Assembly: GCA_018398805.1 (NCBI GenBank)
Contig: JAGFBZ010002028.1
Location: forward strand, 558,001 to 622,000
Source: Hirundichthys speculiger
Lineage: Eukaryota > Chordata > Actinopteri > Beloniformes > Exocoetidae
DNA: 64,000 nt
Direction: 5' to 3'
This document shows positions 51,533 to 62,010 of this stretch, one piece after another. Under the pieces are notes generated by a model. The model did no database searches, was not told the DNA's origin, and saw only the letters and a list, made by a program, of their open reading frames with translations. Both the position numbers and the translations under genes were made by a program. Position 1 is the first letter of the stretch. Each line of letters begins with the position of its first letter.

Positions 51533-52874
51533 GCAGCTTCTCTCCTGCAGCACTGAGCTTCCTGTTTACTTCCTTTATGTAACTTTATCTAGCAACGAAG
51601 CAAATATAGGATATCTTATGTGAGTTGACGCTGATAAATGTTGACCATCAATCATTTTTACAGACATTGCAATCTACCAAGTGGACCAATTGTAATTCTT
51701 GTGATCCGCAACGTGCAGTTACACAAGAGAGGTGCATATAAAGGTGTGCCATAACTTATGGCAGAGGGCTCACACCTATTGCACAGGTACACCAAACCTT
51801 TGACTTATAAGTATACATCAGCCTCTTGGTCTCAGACTAGCATACCAGATGTAGCCCTTTGGTTGATGTGTATGAATTTAGCTTGACAATGATTCTGGGC
51901 CTTAAGCTTTTCTGCCCATATCAACACCTTTATCAAATCAGATGAACTTAAGGAAGAACCCAATGGTCAGTGAGCAGGTTTTATGGGATACATGGACACA
52001 TCTGTAATCTGGCACCTACATGTATGCTCCACTCTGCACCATAGAAATCAATATACCACTTCATTAAAAAGCTCTATCCCACAGTCTCTAAATCATGGCC
52101 ACGACGCATTTTCACAATGACTTCCAAATAGAGGCTAACAAACTCTTTGATCAGCTCCTGGCGAGACGGTATCAAAGACATGTCCTGAATCCGGCATTTG
52201 CAAGGGCTTCTGAGGAAAACCGATGAATTATTCACAAAATATAAAACCACGAAGCACCCTCACTGCCAGCTCACCACTTAGGTGTCACATGTTATTGTAT
52301 CATATTATATTGTACTGTATATTGCATTATTGGATGAGGACATCAGAGCCGACACACAACGGCTCTTTCAGCAGTGCTGGTGTGTCAGTTGCAAGTAGTC
52401 TTATTCATAATCTTATGACAGAACATATCTGCACTTGTCCCCAGTGGAATATATCTCAGTTGACTTTTTTCTTTATCATTTCCCTTAAAGAAATAAAGCT
52501 CATTTTTTTTAACATCTTCATATGGAAAATACAGGGATACACTGCCTGTTAGAAGAAAAAGACTATTATATGCTGCTATCCTTTTACAAATACTATTATT
52601 CAACTTTCTGTGACCCAATATATGAGTGAGGTCTGGTGCAGGGATATACGCTGACCTTTTTGAGCTAATCTCATGTGACTGGTATGTTTACTATCCCATT
52701 GTGAAGCCCAACTGTTCCAACTTTGTGAAGGCTACCTTGTTAAACTGTTTGTGACCTGAGTCTCTGACACCCCTAGGTTGTGTAGGTTTCACGCTCTGAT
52801 AGCAAATGTGGAAATCAATTGTCCATTTCTTCCTTGAATGTTTAAATTACTTGACCATCTGGTGAAGACAGTGA

Positions 52875-53984
52875 CCATAAAGTAGGGGTGCACGATAACT
52901 ATAAGCACGATAACAGGAAATTATGACGTCATCCCGATAAGTCCGATATCACGACGAATAGCCCCGATAACATATATATTTCTGTCAACATGGTAGTGCC
53001 TCGCTCCCTCTGAGTCTTGAATGACCGGCAGTGAATGTTATGTTCAAGTGACATCAGCATAATCAGAAAAACGAATACTCAATAAGGAAACTCAAGAATA
53101 CCCTCTCATGCCAGAAAACAACTTGTTAACTTAGTCATAATTTTGGTAGTTGCTGACTTGAATTGATACTCGCCGTATTCTCCCACATGTTACACATAAA
53201 AAAAGAAAAAAATAGAAGAACAACTTGCAAATGAGGGAACGTGGGAATTTACGTTACACCTTGAATGCAGCCTGCAGCACAGTGTACTGATCACAACAAA
53301 CATGGCGGCGTGGAACTTCGTTAAAGTTTCAGAAGAAGATAGTTTCTTGGTTATTTGTGACGAATCCTCCGAGCGAATTCTACGAGGAGGGAAGCACAAG
53401 CTTTAATACGTAAAACCCGATCGGCCACCTACAACATAACAATCGCTTCCATGGAGTTTTGAAATCGCGCTAATGTGAGCTAACGGAAGCTAATGCTAAC
53501 ATGCGCAAGCCGGCAGCAGTCTCCCCTCTCCCTTATTCCTCTCATCTAAAGCTTACCATGAGATCAAAAAAATAAAAAACAAAAACTAATTAACCTCATT
53601 TACTTCAATTAAAGGTATTAATTTAAATAGAACCACAAGCCAAAATCCTTTAAATGTTAATCTTTTTCAGTTAGTAATTCTGATGCATGTATTTCCATCA
53701 GTTCAAGGAGCCTTTATTTTTTTTTTTTTTATATCAGTCAGTAATGCACCTTATTTAACTTAATGTGAGATATCAAATAGGTTTGTTTGATAGCTTTATG
53801 AAAATGTTTGAGAGGCTTGCCAATAGTTTTTCATTGGAAAAAATAAATATCTGTTCATTTAAAAAGTCAAAACTATTTTTGATTTTGTTCATCGTATTGA
53901 TGTAATGATCTTGAGTATATGTGTGTGTTATCGGTTATCGGTATCGGTTTTAAAAAACAGTTATCGTGCATCCCTAGCATAAAG
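52875..53984. mobile_element. hAT element, 7/8 TSD match, with BED-like vestige
   Basis: The body is 52883-53976 (1094 bp), starting TAGGGGTGCACGATAAC and ending GTTATCGTGCATCCCTA. Flanks CCATAAAG (52875-52882) and GCATAAAG (53977-53984) differ at one base. The subterminal region holds a perfect CRE, TGACGTCA, at 52924-52931. It includes the short coding vestige at 53302-53406. Confidence 0.82.
53302..53406 (+). pseudogene. Vestigial BED-finger start of an hAT transposase
   Basis: A 34-codon frame from ATG: MAAWNFVKVSEEDSFLVICD then ESSERILRGGKHKL and a stop. The W..F opening, the hydrophobic run into a cysteine and the RGG after it resemble the first half of a BED finger, but the second cysteine of C-x2-C is a serine and the frame stops before the histidines. 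Non-functional. Confidence 0.5.
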
Positions 53985-55200
53985 AAAACATCACGTGTCA
54001 GTGGAGAGAGAAAGGTATTAGCAACCGTGCCGCCCCAGATCACAGGACATGTCCCAAAAAATTGAGGTCTTTATCCCTGTGTACCTTTGCAAACTGTAAT
54101 TTGGCTTTTTTATGTTGCTTTTGGAGTGATGGCTTCCAGTCTTCCAGTCACGGGATCCCGCCGGCCCAGAAGAATCATCCCCACTACAATAACAACTCGG
54201 AGCAGCATGAAACACTATCAATATCCTTCATGTTGCAATTTGAAGGTTTGTGTGCTCTTAAATGTGTTTTTAATGTGAATATTTTTACGCATCGTCTGTG
54301 CGTTTTATGTATTGGAGGTTGAACTCCATCTATTTATCAAAAGGGTGGAACGCTCTCTGCTGGGTTGGATGAGGTGTTGCTTGAAGCTGAGGTGTTTAAG
54401 TATCTTGCAATCTCGGCGCAGGAGATCAACAGATGCATCGGTCTGCAGGAATGCGTGCTGTGTGCAGATCTGTTGTGGTGATGAGAGAGTTACAACACGC
54501 CTGCGCATTCGGCCAATGGAGGACGTTTGATGAATAGGATATCACGTTAGAGCTCAGGCTTATCATTTGCAGTATCGGTAGCTGGTTTTGGCAGGGATGT
54601 AGGCTAAAGCTTTATGGATTCAGCTGACAGAACTAGATGCTTAAATATGCCCTTTTAACTACACCGTAGGGAGAAAATATCCATATTACCTTTGTACAGT
54701 GCAATGCCACTCTTTAGGAGTTAATGTTTTTGGCTTCACAAGAAAGAAGAATGTGTTCATTTTTTTTTTAAATCCATGAAAGTGCCAAAAGAAGGTGCAT
54801 GCATGGCCGCTGAAGTCCGGTGACTCTGCAGTCTTACGCTGTGCCTCCTGGGCGGACGCATCATGAACCATCTGTCTTGTTCACTTTGTCGAACAAGCCC
54901 TTGGAGCCATTTTTCTTTCAATCTTGGCAGTGAAATTGACTACTGCATCTTGCAGACATCTATTAAACTTTAATGCTGTCATATGAGTTTCTTTATGTGT
55001 TGTAAATGAAAAATTGATTTTGGTGCCCAGTTTCTCAGAGTGAGACACTGTAGGGTAAAAAAAAAGAAAAAAGAAAAATGCAGATTAAATACTGGACAGC
55101 AAGTGATTATGTAAAGTGAGCCAAATCTGAATGTAAAAAAAAAATGTAAAAGGCTATAACATTGGTGGGCTTATACTCACAAGGCTTTATTTGCTGGAAC
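53985..55200. other. Intergenic DNA, nothing recognised
   Basis: No gene. Open frames at 54062-54530 on both strands lack domains. Confidence 0.4.
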
Positions 55201-55489
55201 AATATCTTAATTAATCAGCTTCTTTGTGTATTTTGTCGGGGCTGCTGCTTGACCGCAGTAATTTGCTGACGGTCCCTAAGCTCCACAGCAGCAGCGAGGT
55301 ACTCAGGACATTCAGCGCTGTTCCTTAGAGTTTTAGCCACACTCACTGAGCTTGGAGGGTTGATGACACTTGTGAAATGTCTGGCATACTTATATCTACA
55401 AAATGATACCAACCCGGATGAAATCGGTGCCGTTTTCATGACGCTATTAAAGTTTAAAGAGAAACAAAAAAACAAGCGAATGTCGGATG

Positions 55490-55773
55490 TGAAACTAACT
55501 TTACCGCGTCCTGCGGTGGTAACTCAATTCACAGCTACAGTTAATACAAATAACCTTTTTCTTGTCAACAGACCCGTCTGGCAGCACCTTAAAGCTGTTC
55601 ATGAGACCCTTTTCTGTCGCCATGTCTGTCCCACACGTTGACTGTAAATACACTTATTGGCCGAAGGTCATATTTGCAGAAATGTGATTGCGTTAATTTT
55701 GCGTTAAAAAAATAGAGGTGTTAAACAGAATTTGAGGTAATGCGTTATTAACGCGTTAACTTTGACAGCCCTA
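55490..55773 (-). mobile_element. Partial hAT copy, sister of 50019-51296
   Basis: Right edge CGTTAACTTTGACAGCCCTA at 55773 is the inverted form of the left end at 50019. Going inward, the minus strand shares the AACGC-rich subterminal part and the BED-finger region. The other end was not found. Confidence 0.65.
55501..55623 (-). pseudogene. hAT transposase BED-finger fragment
   Basis: A 40-residue minus-strand frame from ATG at 55623: MATEKGLMNSFKVLPDGSVD, then KKKVICINCSCELSYHRRT and a stop at 55501-55503. The C-x2-C and YHR features match the BED fingers of hAT/ZBED proteins and align with the broken copy at 50286-50380. The zinc-binding histidines downstream are lost. Confidence 0.62.
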
Positions 55774-55929
55774 ATATTAGGCTTTAATAACTCTAACTAA
55801 TGTGTGCTGTTGGATCCAGAACCATTAAAAAAATCAATAATAAAGAACTAGAAACTCCCAATGACACAATTTATCACGCTATTACCCAGCTTAGTAGATG
55901 GAGCCGACCCAAGTGCCGCAGAACATGAC

Positions 55930-56432
55930 GTGAAAGGGGGCAGCACTCACACTCATCCACAGATCTGTGCCTTTCCGGTCTTTCCCGCATTAGTGGCGTC
56001 CTCCGGTTATTCCAGGTAAAGTAGACAGGATCAGCATTTGTGTAGCCATCAGTGGTGATCTTTTTCATGTGAGGTTCAGCACGTCGACATTCTTCGTATT
56101 GTACTTTCCCTCACGCTGAGTCAGTGCTTTCTATCTTCTCTGAGCAGCGAGATCTCTCAGCCTCTTTATCCACATCGCGTCAGTCATGAAGGGATAAATG
56201 TGGAGCTTCTTTGCTTTGGAAATATGTGATTTACACTCTGCGACAGTGCATTAGTACACCATGGTTGTTTGAAGGTAGAAAAAATTATGTAAAATGAATG
56301 ATGTAATGATGTTATCGCTTCTTTTGGCTTGTTACTTTCTTTACTGGAAGTGATCGTTTCTGTAAAAAGCCCCAAATGCAATGTGTTACTGCCACCTAGT
56401 GGATAAAAAAATAGCACAATTTCACAGTACTT
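55930..56432 (+). repeat. Family Y repeat, long copy
   Basis: Partner of 24728-25215. The end GTTACTGCCACCTAGTGGAT is identical in both, as is AGGGATAAATGTGGAGCTTC apart from one base. The right part also matches 6830-6935. No coding frame. Confidence 0.7.
56388..56402 (-). promoter_or_regulatory. CTCF-like core (minus strand)
   Basis: The minus strand reads CCACTAGGTGGCAGT, identical to the site at 25180-25194 and likewise at the conserved end of family Y. Confidence 0.45.
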
Positions 56433-57553
56433 GGCTAACCTCTATTGAGATGTGATTTTCTGGAGATAAACCATAGACCAACTGCAGCCTTGGGTACCTT
56501 CTTCTTTCTTTCCTGAGCTGCCACAGAAACCTCCTTTTTTTTCTTTCATCTTTGGTGTTTCCAGAGTGGGATTGTGTGAGCAGTATGCTGTGGTGTCACC
56601 AGGAGATATGTCAATATGTCTCGGATGAGCAGCACTATGGTTCAGTCGATACCTTCTGGTAACTGCTGCCGCTGTTTCCCCCACTGACTCTTAATTGCTC
56701 GATGATTTTCTCGTTTCCCCCTTCAGTCTGTCTCAAGTCGCTCAGTTATTTATTTATTTTTCTCTGGCAGTTCTGATCATTGCGGAGCCATGAGCAAGAC
56801 ATTAAGATAGATGCAGGTAAGAGATGCAAAAGGGAGAAACTTCATGAACAAAACTGTGGATTCACATTCTTTTTCTCCAGTTTTATAAAGATATGTGTAC
56901 CTGTTTACCTACTTTTTACGCCATAAATGGGTATAGAGGCTGTCCTAATAAGCATCAGCAGGTAAAAACAGAATTTTCATCATGACTAAATGGGCATGGA
57001 AATGAAAGTACCCCATAGAGGGATATTTAAAAACAATATACATTTAGATAAAGATAAATAACAACCGCATAGCAATCAAAGAAGATGACAGTGGTACTTT
57101 ATATGGAAGAAATGACTAATATTTTCTTTTGAGTTGTTGGTTTTTCACTGGTGTATCTGAATTCCTATGCAGTAAACTGACACTAGGCGAGGTGAATAAT
57201 GCTCTAAAGACATAAATCTTTTCTTTTCGTGTGTCCGGTGATCCATAAAAGTCACAGTTAACAAATGGCTGTGAGACACTGCTGGCTGCACAGGACACTT
57301 AGTAAATCTACTCCTCTACCTCACTCACACTCTTGTCTTGTGTTTTTAAAGCCCCTGTATGAATCATTTATGAACAGTTAGCTGTACAGTTCAGCTCCAA
57401 AAGACTGATGCCAGATCATTTTCTTTTAATACAAGTTACATGGAGAAGTATTTTTCCTTCCTTCCTTCCTTCCCTTGATAATGTTACCTTAGTGATTGTA
57501 AGGTCAACCATTATTCATTCAGGCAGAACGTAACACAGGGGGATCCCAGAAAT
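56433..57553. other. Intergenic DNA, simple repeat only
   Basis: No gene. CTTC tandem run at about 57454-57474. Confidence 0.4.
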
Positions 57554-57948
57554 GTGTACAGCAGTGATTCCCAAAGTGTGGGCCGTGGCCCCCTGGTGGG
57601 ATGTCATGGTACTACAGGTGGGCCGTGAGAGGTCATTAAAAATTAAACAAATATGTTTGGAATCCTGATATTTTTTAAATATGTTTTTAATTACTGTAAA
57701 ATATTAATGACATGATTAAAAAAAAACATTAAGAAGTAATAAAGCAAACCAGTTAACTGTTATTCTACTGTCATCTTAACTTAATAAGACAAGTGTCACC
57801 TTATTTGTTGACCCCTCACATTAACATCGGAACATAGCCTCTAGTCCTGTATGTTAATCACAGTTGTGTTTAAAGATTTGGGTGGAGGATTTTTCACATT
57901 TCAAATTGGCCCATGGTATTCTGAAGTTTAAGAATGACTGGTGTACAG
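57554..57948. mobile_element. Non-autonomous hAT element (CAGTG ends) with 8-bp TSD
   Basis: The body is 57562-57940 (379 bp), with ends CAGTGATTCCCAAA and TTTAAGAATGACTG, like Charlie-type hAT termini (CAGTGGTTC). The perfect 8-bp duplication GTGTACAG lies at 57554-57561 and 57941-57948. Close to the left end the minus strand reads CCACCAGGGGGC (57588-57599), the centre of the CTCF consensus. Confidence 0.85.
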
Positions 57949-58689
57949 AGCAACATCCTGTACACTACTGTGGAAAAATAATAAAGACATTTGGTTTAAT
58001 CAATCTTCTAATCACCTTGCTCCTACTCAGTGAAAAATAATTACAAGCACACTCATAATCAAGATACTCAACAATAAATAGATTAAAGGGGTTCATCACA
58101 ATGGGATTGTATTTTAACCAAAATTCACTTGCACATCCCAATGTGACCATGATGAGATTTCGGTCATTTAATAGCTAGACTGAGGGGGGCATCGCTGACT
58201 AAAAAAGTGGTCCAACAACTGGCCATTACACCAACAGGGACCGTAATGACACTGAATTAAAGTACATGTTTTCATATTGAGTGGCTCCCCTTTTCCACTC
58301 CACAACTTCCACTCTTCTTAAAAGTCCGTCAACAAGATTTTGGAGGAGTTTCAATGGGAATTTGTGTCCATGAGCTCAGACACTGATGTTGAACATGAAG
58401 ACAGGGCTTGGAGTTTTCATTGCAGTTTATCCGAGCTCATCGCAATGCAATTTAAGTAAAATATACGTTTTTCTGCACTGAACTTGTTAATCCATGACTT
58501 AATATTTCTTGCTTTGTGGGTTGGGGTGCAGTCATATTGGAATAAAAAGATAAGATGTTTGTAGTAAAATCTTGAGAGTGGAAGCTCTTCTTCAAAATGT
58601 TTCAACTCCGGTCACATATTATGACACCTGTTTGATTAATCTTCAGGAACACAAAGAACACATCAGTATACATGGATGAGAATTTTTTA
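57949..58689. other. Intergenic DNA, nothing recognised
   Basis: No gene or named repeat seen. Confidence 0.4.
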
Positions 58690-59400
58690 AATTTGAATTT
58701 GAATATGAGAAATTATTAAAAATCAGTCAAGTTTGTTGCTAATGCTAACATGCTAACTGGTCCAGTATCCAGACAGGAATGTCTTTGAGCCAACTATCGC
58801 TTTAAAAGTTCCTGGTTTGTCTCTTGTAACAACATATATGGAGCCAGTAAAACTATCATTTTTTTTAATTTAAAGTCCCACTATGATGAGAAGGAGAAAA
58901 AAGAAATCAGTGTAGTTTGTTGCTAATGCTAATATACTAATTGGTCCAGCATCCAGACAGGGACAAAAAAATCCCAGGCTTTTCATTTGTTAACACTCCA
59001 AATGACAATATTAAAAGCATGAATCTTCTCATCTGAAATGCAACCACTGTGAGAATGAGAGAAAACAGTAGAAACCAGTCAAGTTCGCTAGTGTTAACAC
59101 ATTAACTGCTGTATCCAGACACAAGTGTTTTTGAGCCATCTTTTATTTTAAAAGTCTCCGGCTTGTCTGTTGTAACAACATAAATGAAGCCAGTAAAACA
59201 TATTTGTCAAATTTAAAAATGCTACCATGGTGAGAATGAGAGAAAACAGTAGAAATCAGCGAAGTTAATTACCAATATGTTAATATGCTAACCGCTCCGG
59301 AGTTTTATTTTGAAAGTCTCAGTTTTGTCATTTGTAAAACAAAGGAACACACAAAAACATTGGTTGTCTAATTTAAAATGCAAGCATGTTTATGGGTTGG
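58690..59400. repeat. Degenerate tandem array, about 180-bp period, four units
   Basis: The anchor AATCAG-GAAGTT recurs at 58721, 58905, 59073 and 59254 (spacing 184, 168 and 181). Each unit then has a GCTAATGCTAA-type word, a GTCCAG-ATCCAGACA segment (weak in unit 4), a GTTTGTC-TTGTAACAACA segment and an ATGAGAATGAGAGAAAACAG lead into the next. Identity is moderate, so the array is old. Confidence 0.65.
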
Positions 59401-60964
59401 CCAGATTTAAATGGTAGAAGTAATCTGGAGTTCTCTACAACCAACATTGATTTTTAGACATGACTTTAATGACTTTTGGCTGAAATGTTTTCTGAGGGAC
59501 CGCTCGACTCAATAACCACCAAGTTAGCTATTACTCACAGACAGCTACAACCATAGTGGTCCTTGGATGAACCACGGTAAAATATCTTTAATTGACCCAC
59601 ATTAAAAATCCCTAAAGTAGCACAGGAAGGTTATAAAAATTCATCTATCTGTACTATGTACTATATTTCAGTGGTTAAAAGAGTGACCACAACACACTTG
59701 CAAATTAAAAATCAATGCATTCATCCAACAAAAGTGTGATAGGCAGACATTTGGTCAACTGTCAGTTTGGAGATTACCGGGAGGTACAGAATAAATTAAG
59801 TTGTAAAAACACATTCAAATTGATTGTAATTAGGACAGTACTTAAGCAAGGAGAGCAGAGGCAAGTGTTTGTGGTTTAAATAAAAAATAAGAATAAAAAA
59901 ACAGCACAAAGTCCATGTGAACATTTCCTGTTCTAGCAGCTCATCTGAACAGCCATGCTGCTGTTTCTAAGCACTGTGTGTTTAAAGTGGAGAGTGAGTG
60001 TGCATTTACTTAAAACATCTCTTCAACCATGACATCTTAACTGCTGGTGGTAAATTACTCATTAATTTTGAAATAATTAGAATTTCCTTCCAGTGCAAAA
60101 ATTAATTTGACTCCATATCAATCATGAAATCCTTGGGCCTGAAGGCACATAAAGGAAAGGGAATTATCACCGTACACGTTTGCGGCACTGAGAAATCGCT
60201 CCAATTTTTTCATTAATAAGAGTAACTCAATGAAGAACATACTGAGGGCATTTCACTGTTATTATAAAAGTGATCCAGTCTCCTAACTTTGGAGTTTGAA
60301 TTGATAGGGCAATAGCAAGCTCCAACAACTATTCTGTCTACACGAGTAAATAATATAATATGTGTTCTGATTTTCTTGAGCCTCTAGAGAAAAATATTAT
60401 TAACCACCCAATCAAAAATGATCAGCAAAATTGCTAAGTTTAAGCAGTTGGATTGAAAATCTGAAGTTCCTGAGCTCTCTGTAAATATAACTCTTCCAAA
60501 ACATAACTCACTGTATAACTCAAAAAACATTCCCTTTCACAAAAATTAACTAGAGGCCCCAAGTTGTTCTGTAATTTCTATTCAAGGCGAAATATACCTG
60601 AGTAAACAAAGCACCATAGTTAGCCAGTCATACACATTTAACTAGATGCTACGTCTAGCAAGATGCAGATTCATAGCTAAATGCTCACTAGCTGGACATT
60701 TGTAATTTGTATCATATTTGTAACATTGCGTTAGGGATGGGGGCGCATCAGTCTAACTCCTGGATTGAAGTGGGACAGTCAGTTCTCACTGAGCGGGAGA
60801 TTCATGCAGTCCACAATTTCCTCTCTTCCACCCCATTTTGTCACAAAAAGGTAACTCTCAACTGACTGGACAAGACTGATACTACACAACAGGAGGAAAT
60901 GATCTATCAACCGTATTTGACCGCTGACTCAATAAAGGCTACACAAGACTATGACATTTGGGGC
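59401..60964. other. Intergenic DNA, nothing recognised
   Basis: AT-rich, with no gene or named repeat. Confidence 0.4.
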
Positions 60965-61145
60965 TTTGCAGATTTGTGCATTTCTGGTCTTCCCCATAAT
61001 AGTGGCTCTATGCTTCTTTTTACACTTACACACGTAGTCTACGTGGGGTCCTCCGTCGTAGTTGATGTTCGTTCTTGTTTTTTGTGTCACTGTGTAATTA
61101 CACCACCAAACACTAGATGGCGATGTGGGTTGTTTTCCGCAGCTT
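60965..61145 (+). repeat. Possible diverged family Y fragment
   Basis: GCAGATTTGTGCATTTCTGG and CTTCCCCATAATAGTGGC resemble CAGATCTGTGCCTTTCCGG and CTTTCCCGCATTAGTGGC at 55965. Similarity fades after 61000. A CTCF-like word with two mismatches lies at 61109-61123. Confidence 0.4.
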
Positions 61146-61849
61146 CCCTTTCTTAACATCCTGTGTAGCTCAGACATGGCAGCGGAACAAAATAAGCGCA
61201 AGTTAGGTGAAATGGAGATAGCAAATGTTGAGCAACAGGAACCTTTCCTGACATGAAGACAGCCTGTCTTTTTATCCAGCTTGAAAATGATGATGAAGTG
61301 TTTCTAGGAAATATGTAGGAAGAAATATAATGCTACTTGGTGGACCTATCATGTTTGTTGCAGTCCTCATCAACCCTAAACATAGCTACGTGTCTAGGGT
61401 GGTGAACAACAGGCTGCGCTGGAGGTAACGACGCAGAGTTCCAAGCTACGGCCGACACACGTCATTGGTTAGACGTAAATCACCTGTTAGACACTCACGC
61501 TAGCGTGATTGTCTGTGGTGACATGAAACACAGGTTCAATGTTTGATGGTATAATCTCTGCTCTGTCTTATCACGCCCCCACCAGCATTCTTCGTTTAGC
61601 TCACAAAAGTGCTAGCTTGCTAACTGGATGAACTCTATCAAGCTTCACGTAAACGTGGCCGATCTTTTTAGGTTTTTAACCGACTTTACCATTAGCATGC
61701 TTAGCAGGTAGAGTGGACAATGATATATCTGGTTATGTTTATGCTGCCAAAAACTCAAAGGCAATCAAAATGTTTTCATGAAACTTGATAACATGATACG
61801 TTTACAGTATTGCTTTTGGTTCAAGACTTAACTTGGTTTTTCTTCTTTT
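61146..61849. other. Intergenic DNA, nothing recognised
   Basis: No gene or named repeat. Confidence 0.4.
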
Positions 61850-62010
61850 CCTTTCGACTTTTCCCTTCAGGGGTCACCACAGCGAATCGTCTGCCTCCAT
61901 TTAACTCTATTCTCCGTCCTCTATCCTCCTCTCTCACAACAGCTAACTCCATGTTCCTCTTCACTGCATCCATAATTCTCCTCTAGGCCTCCTGCCTGGC
62001 AGCTCAAACT
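61850..62010. repeat. Teleost dispersed repeat fragment
   Basis: TTCCCTTCAGGGGTCACCAC followed by AGCGAATCGTCTGCCTCCAT and TTCACTGCATCCATAATTCT, then CTGCCTGGCAGCTC, is the order of a very common fish repeat, which I recall as non-LTR derived. The class is not proven from this fragment. Confidence 0.55.

Larger units (their letters stand above)
51305..52874. other. Intergenic DNA with a family X end and a CTCF-like site
   Basis: 51395-51485 carries the family X end (CATTTTAACATGGTGG ... CCCCCAGTGGTCAGTCGAG). Next to it at 51518-51532 is a perfect CTCF-like core. The remainder has no recognised feature. Confidence 0.45.

Noticed and set aside
58690..59400. CRISPR-like array
   Set aside because: Units of about 180 bp are degenerate throughout, with no short identical repeats or unique spacers, in eukaryotic DNA.
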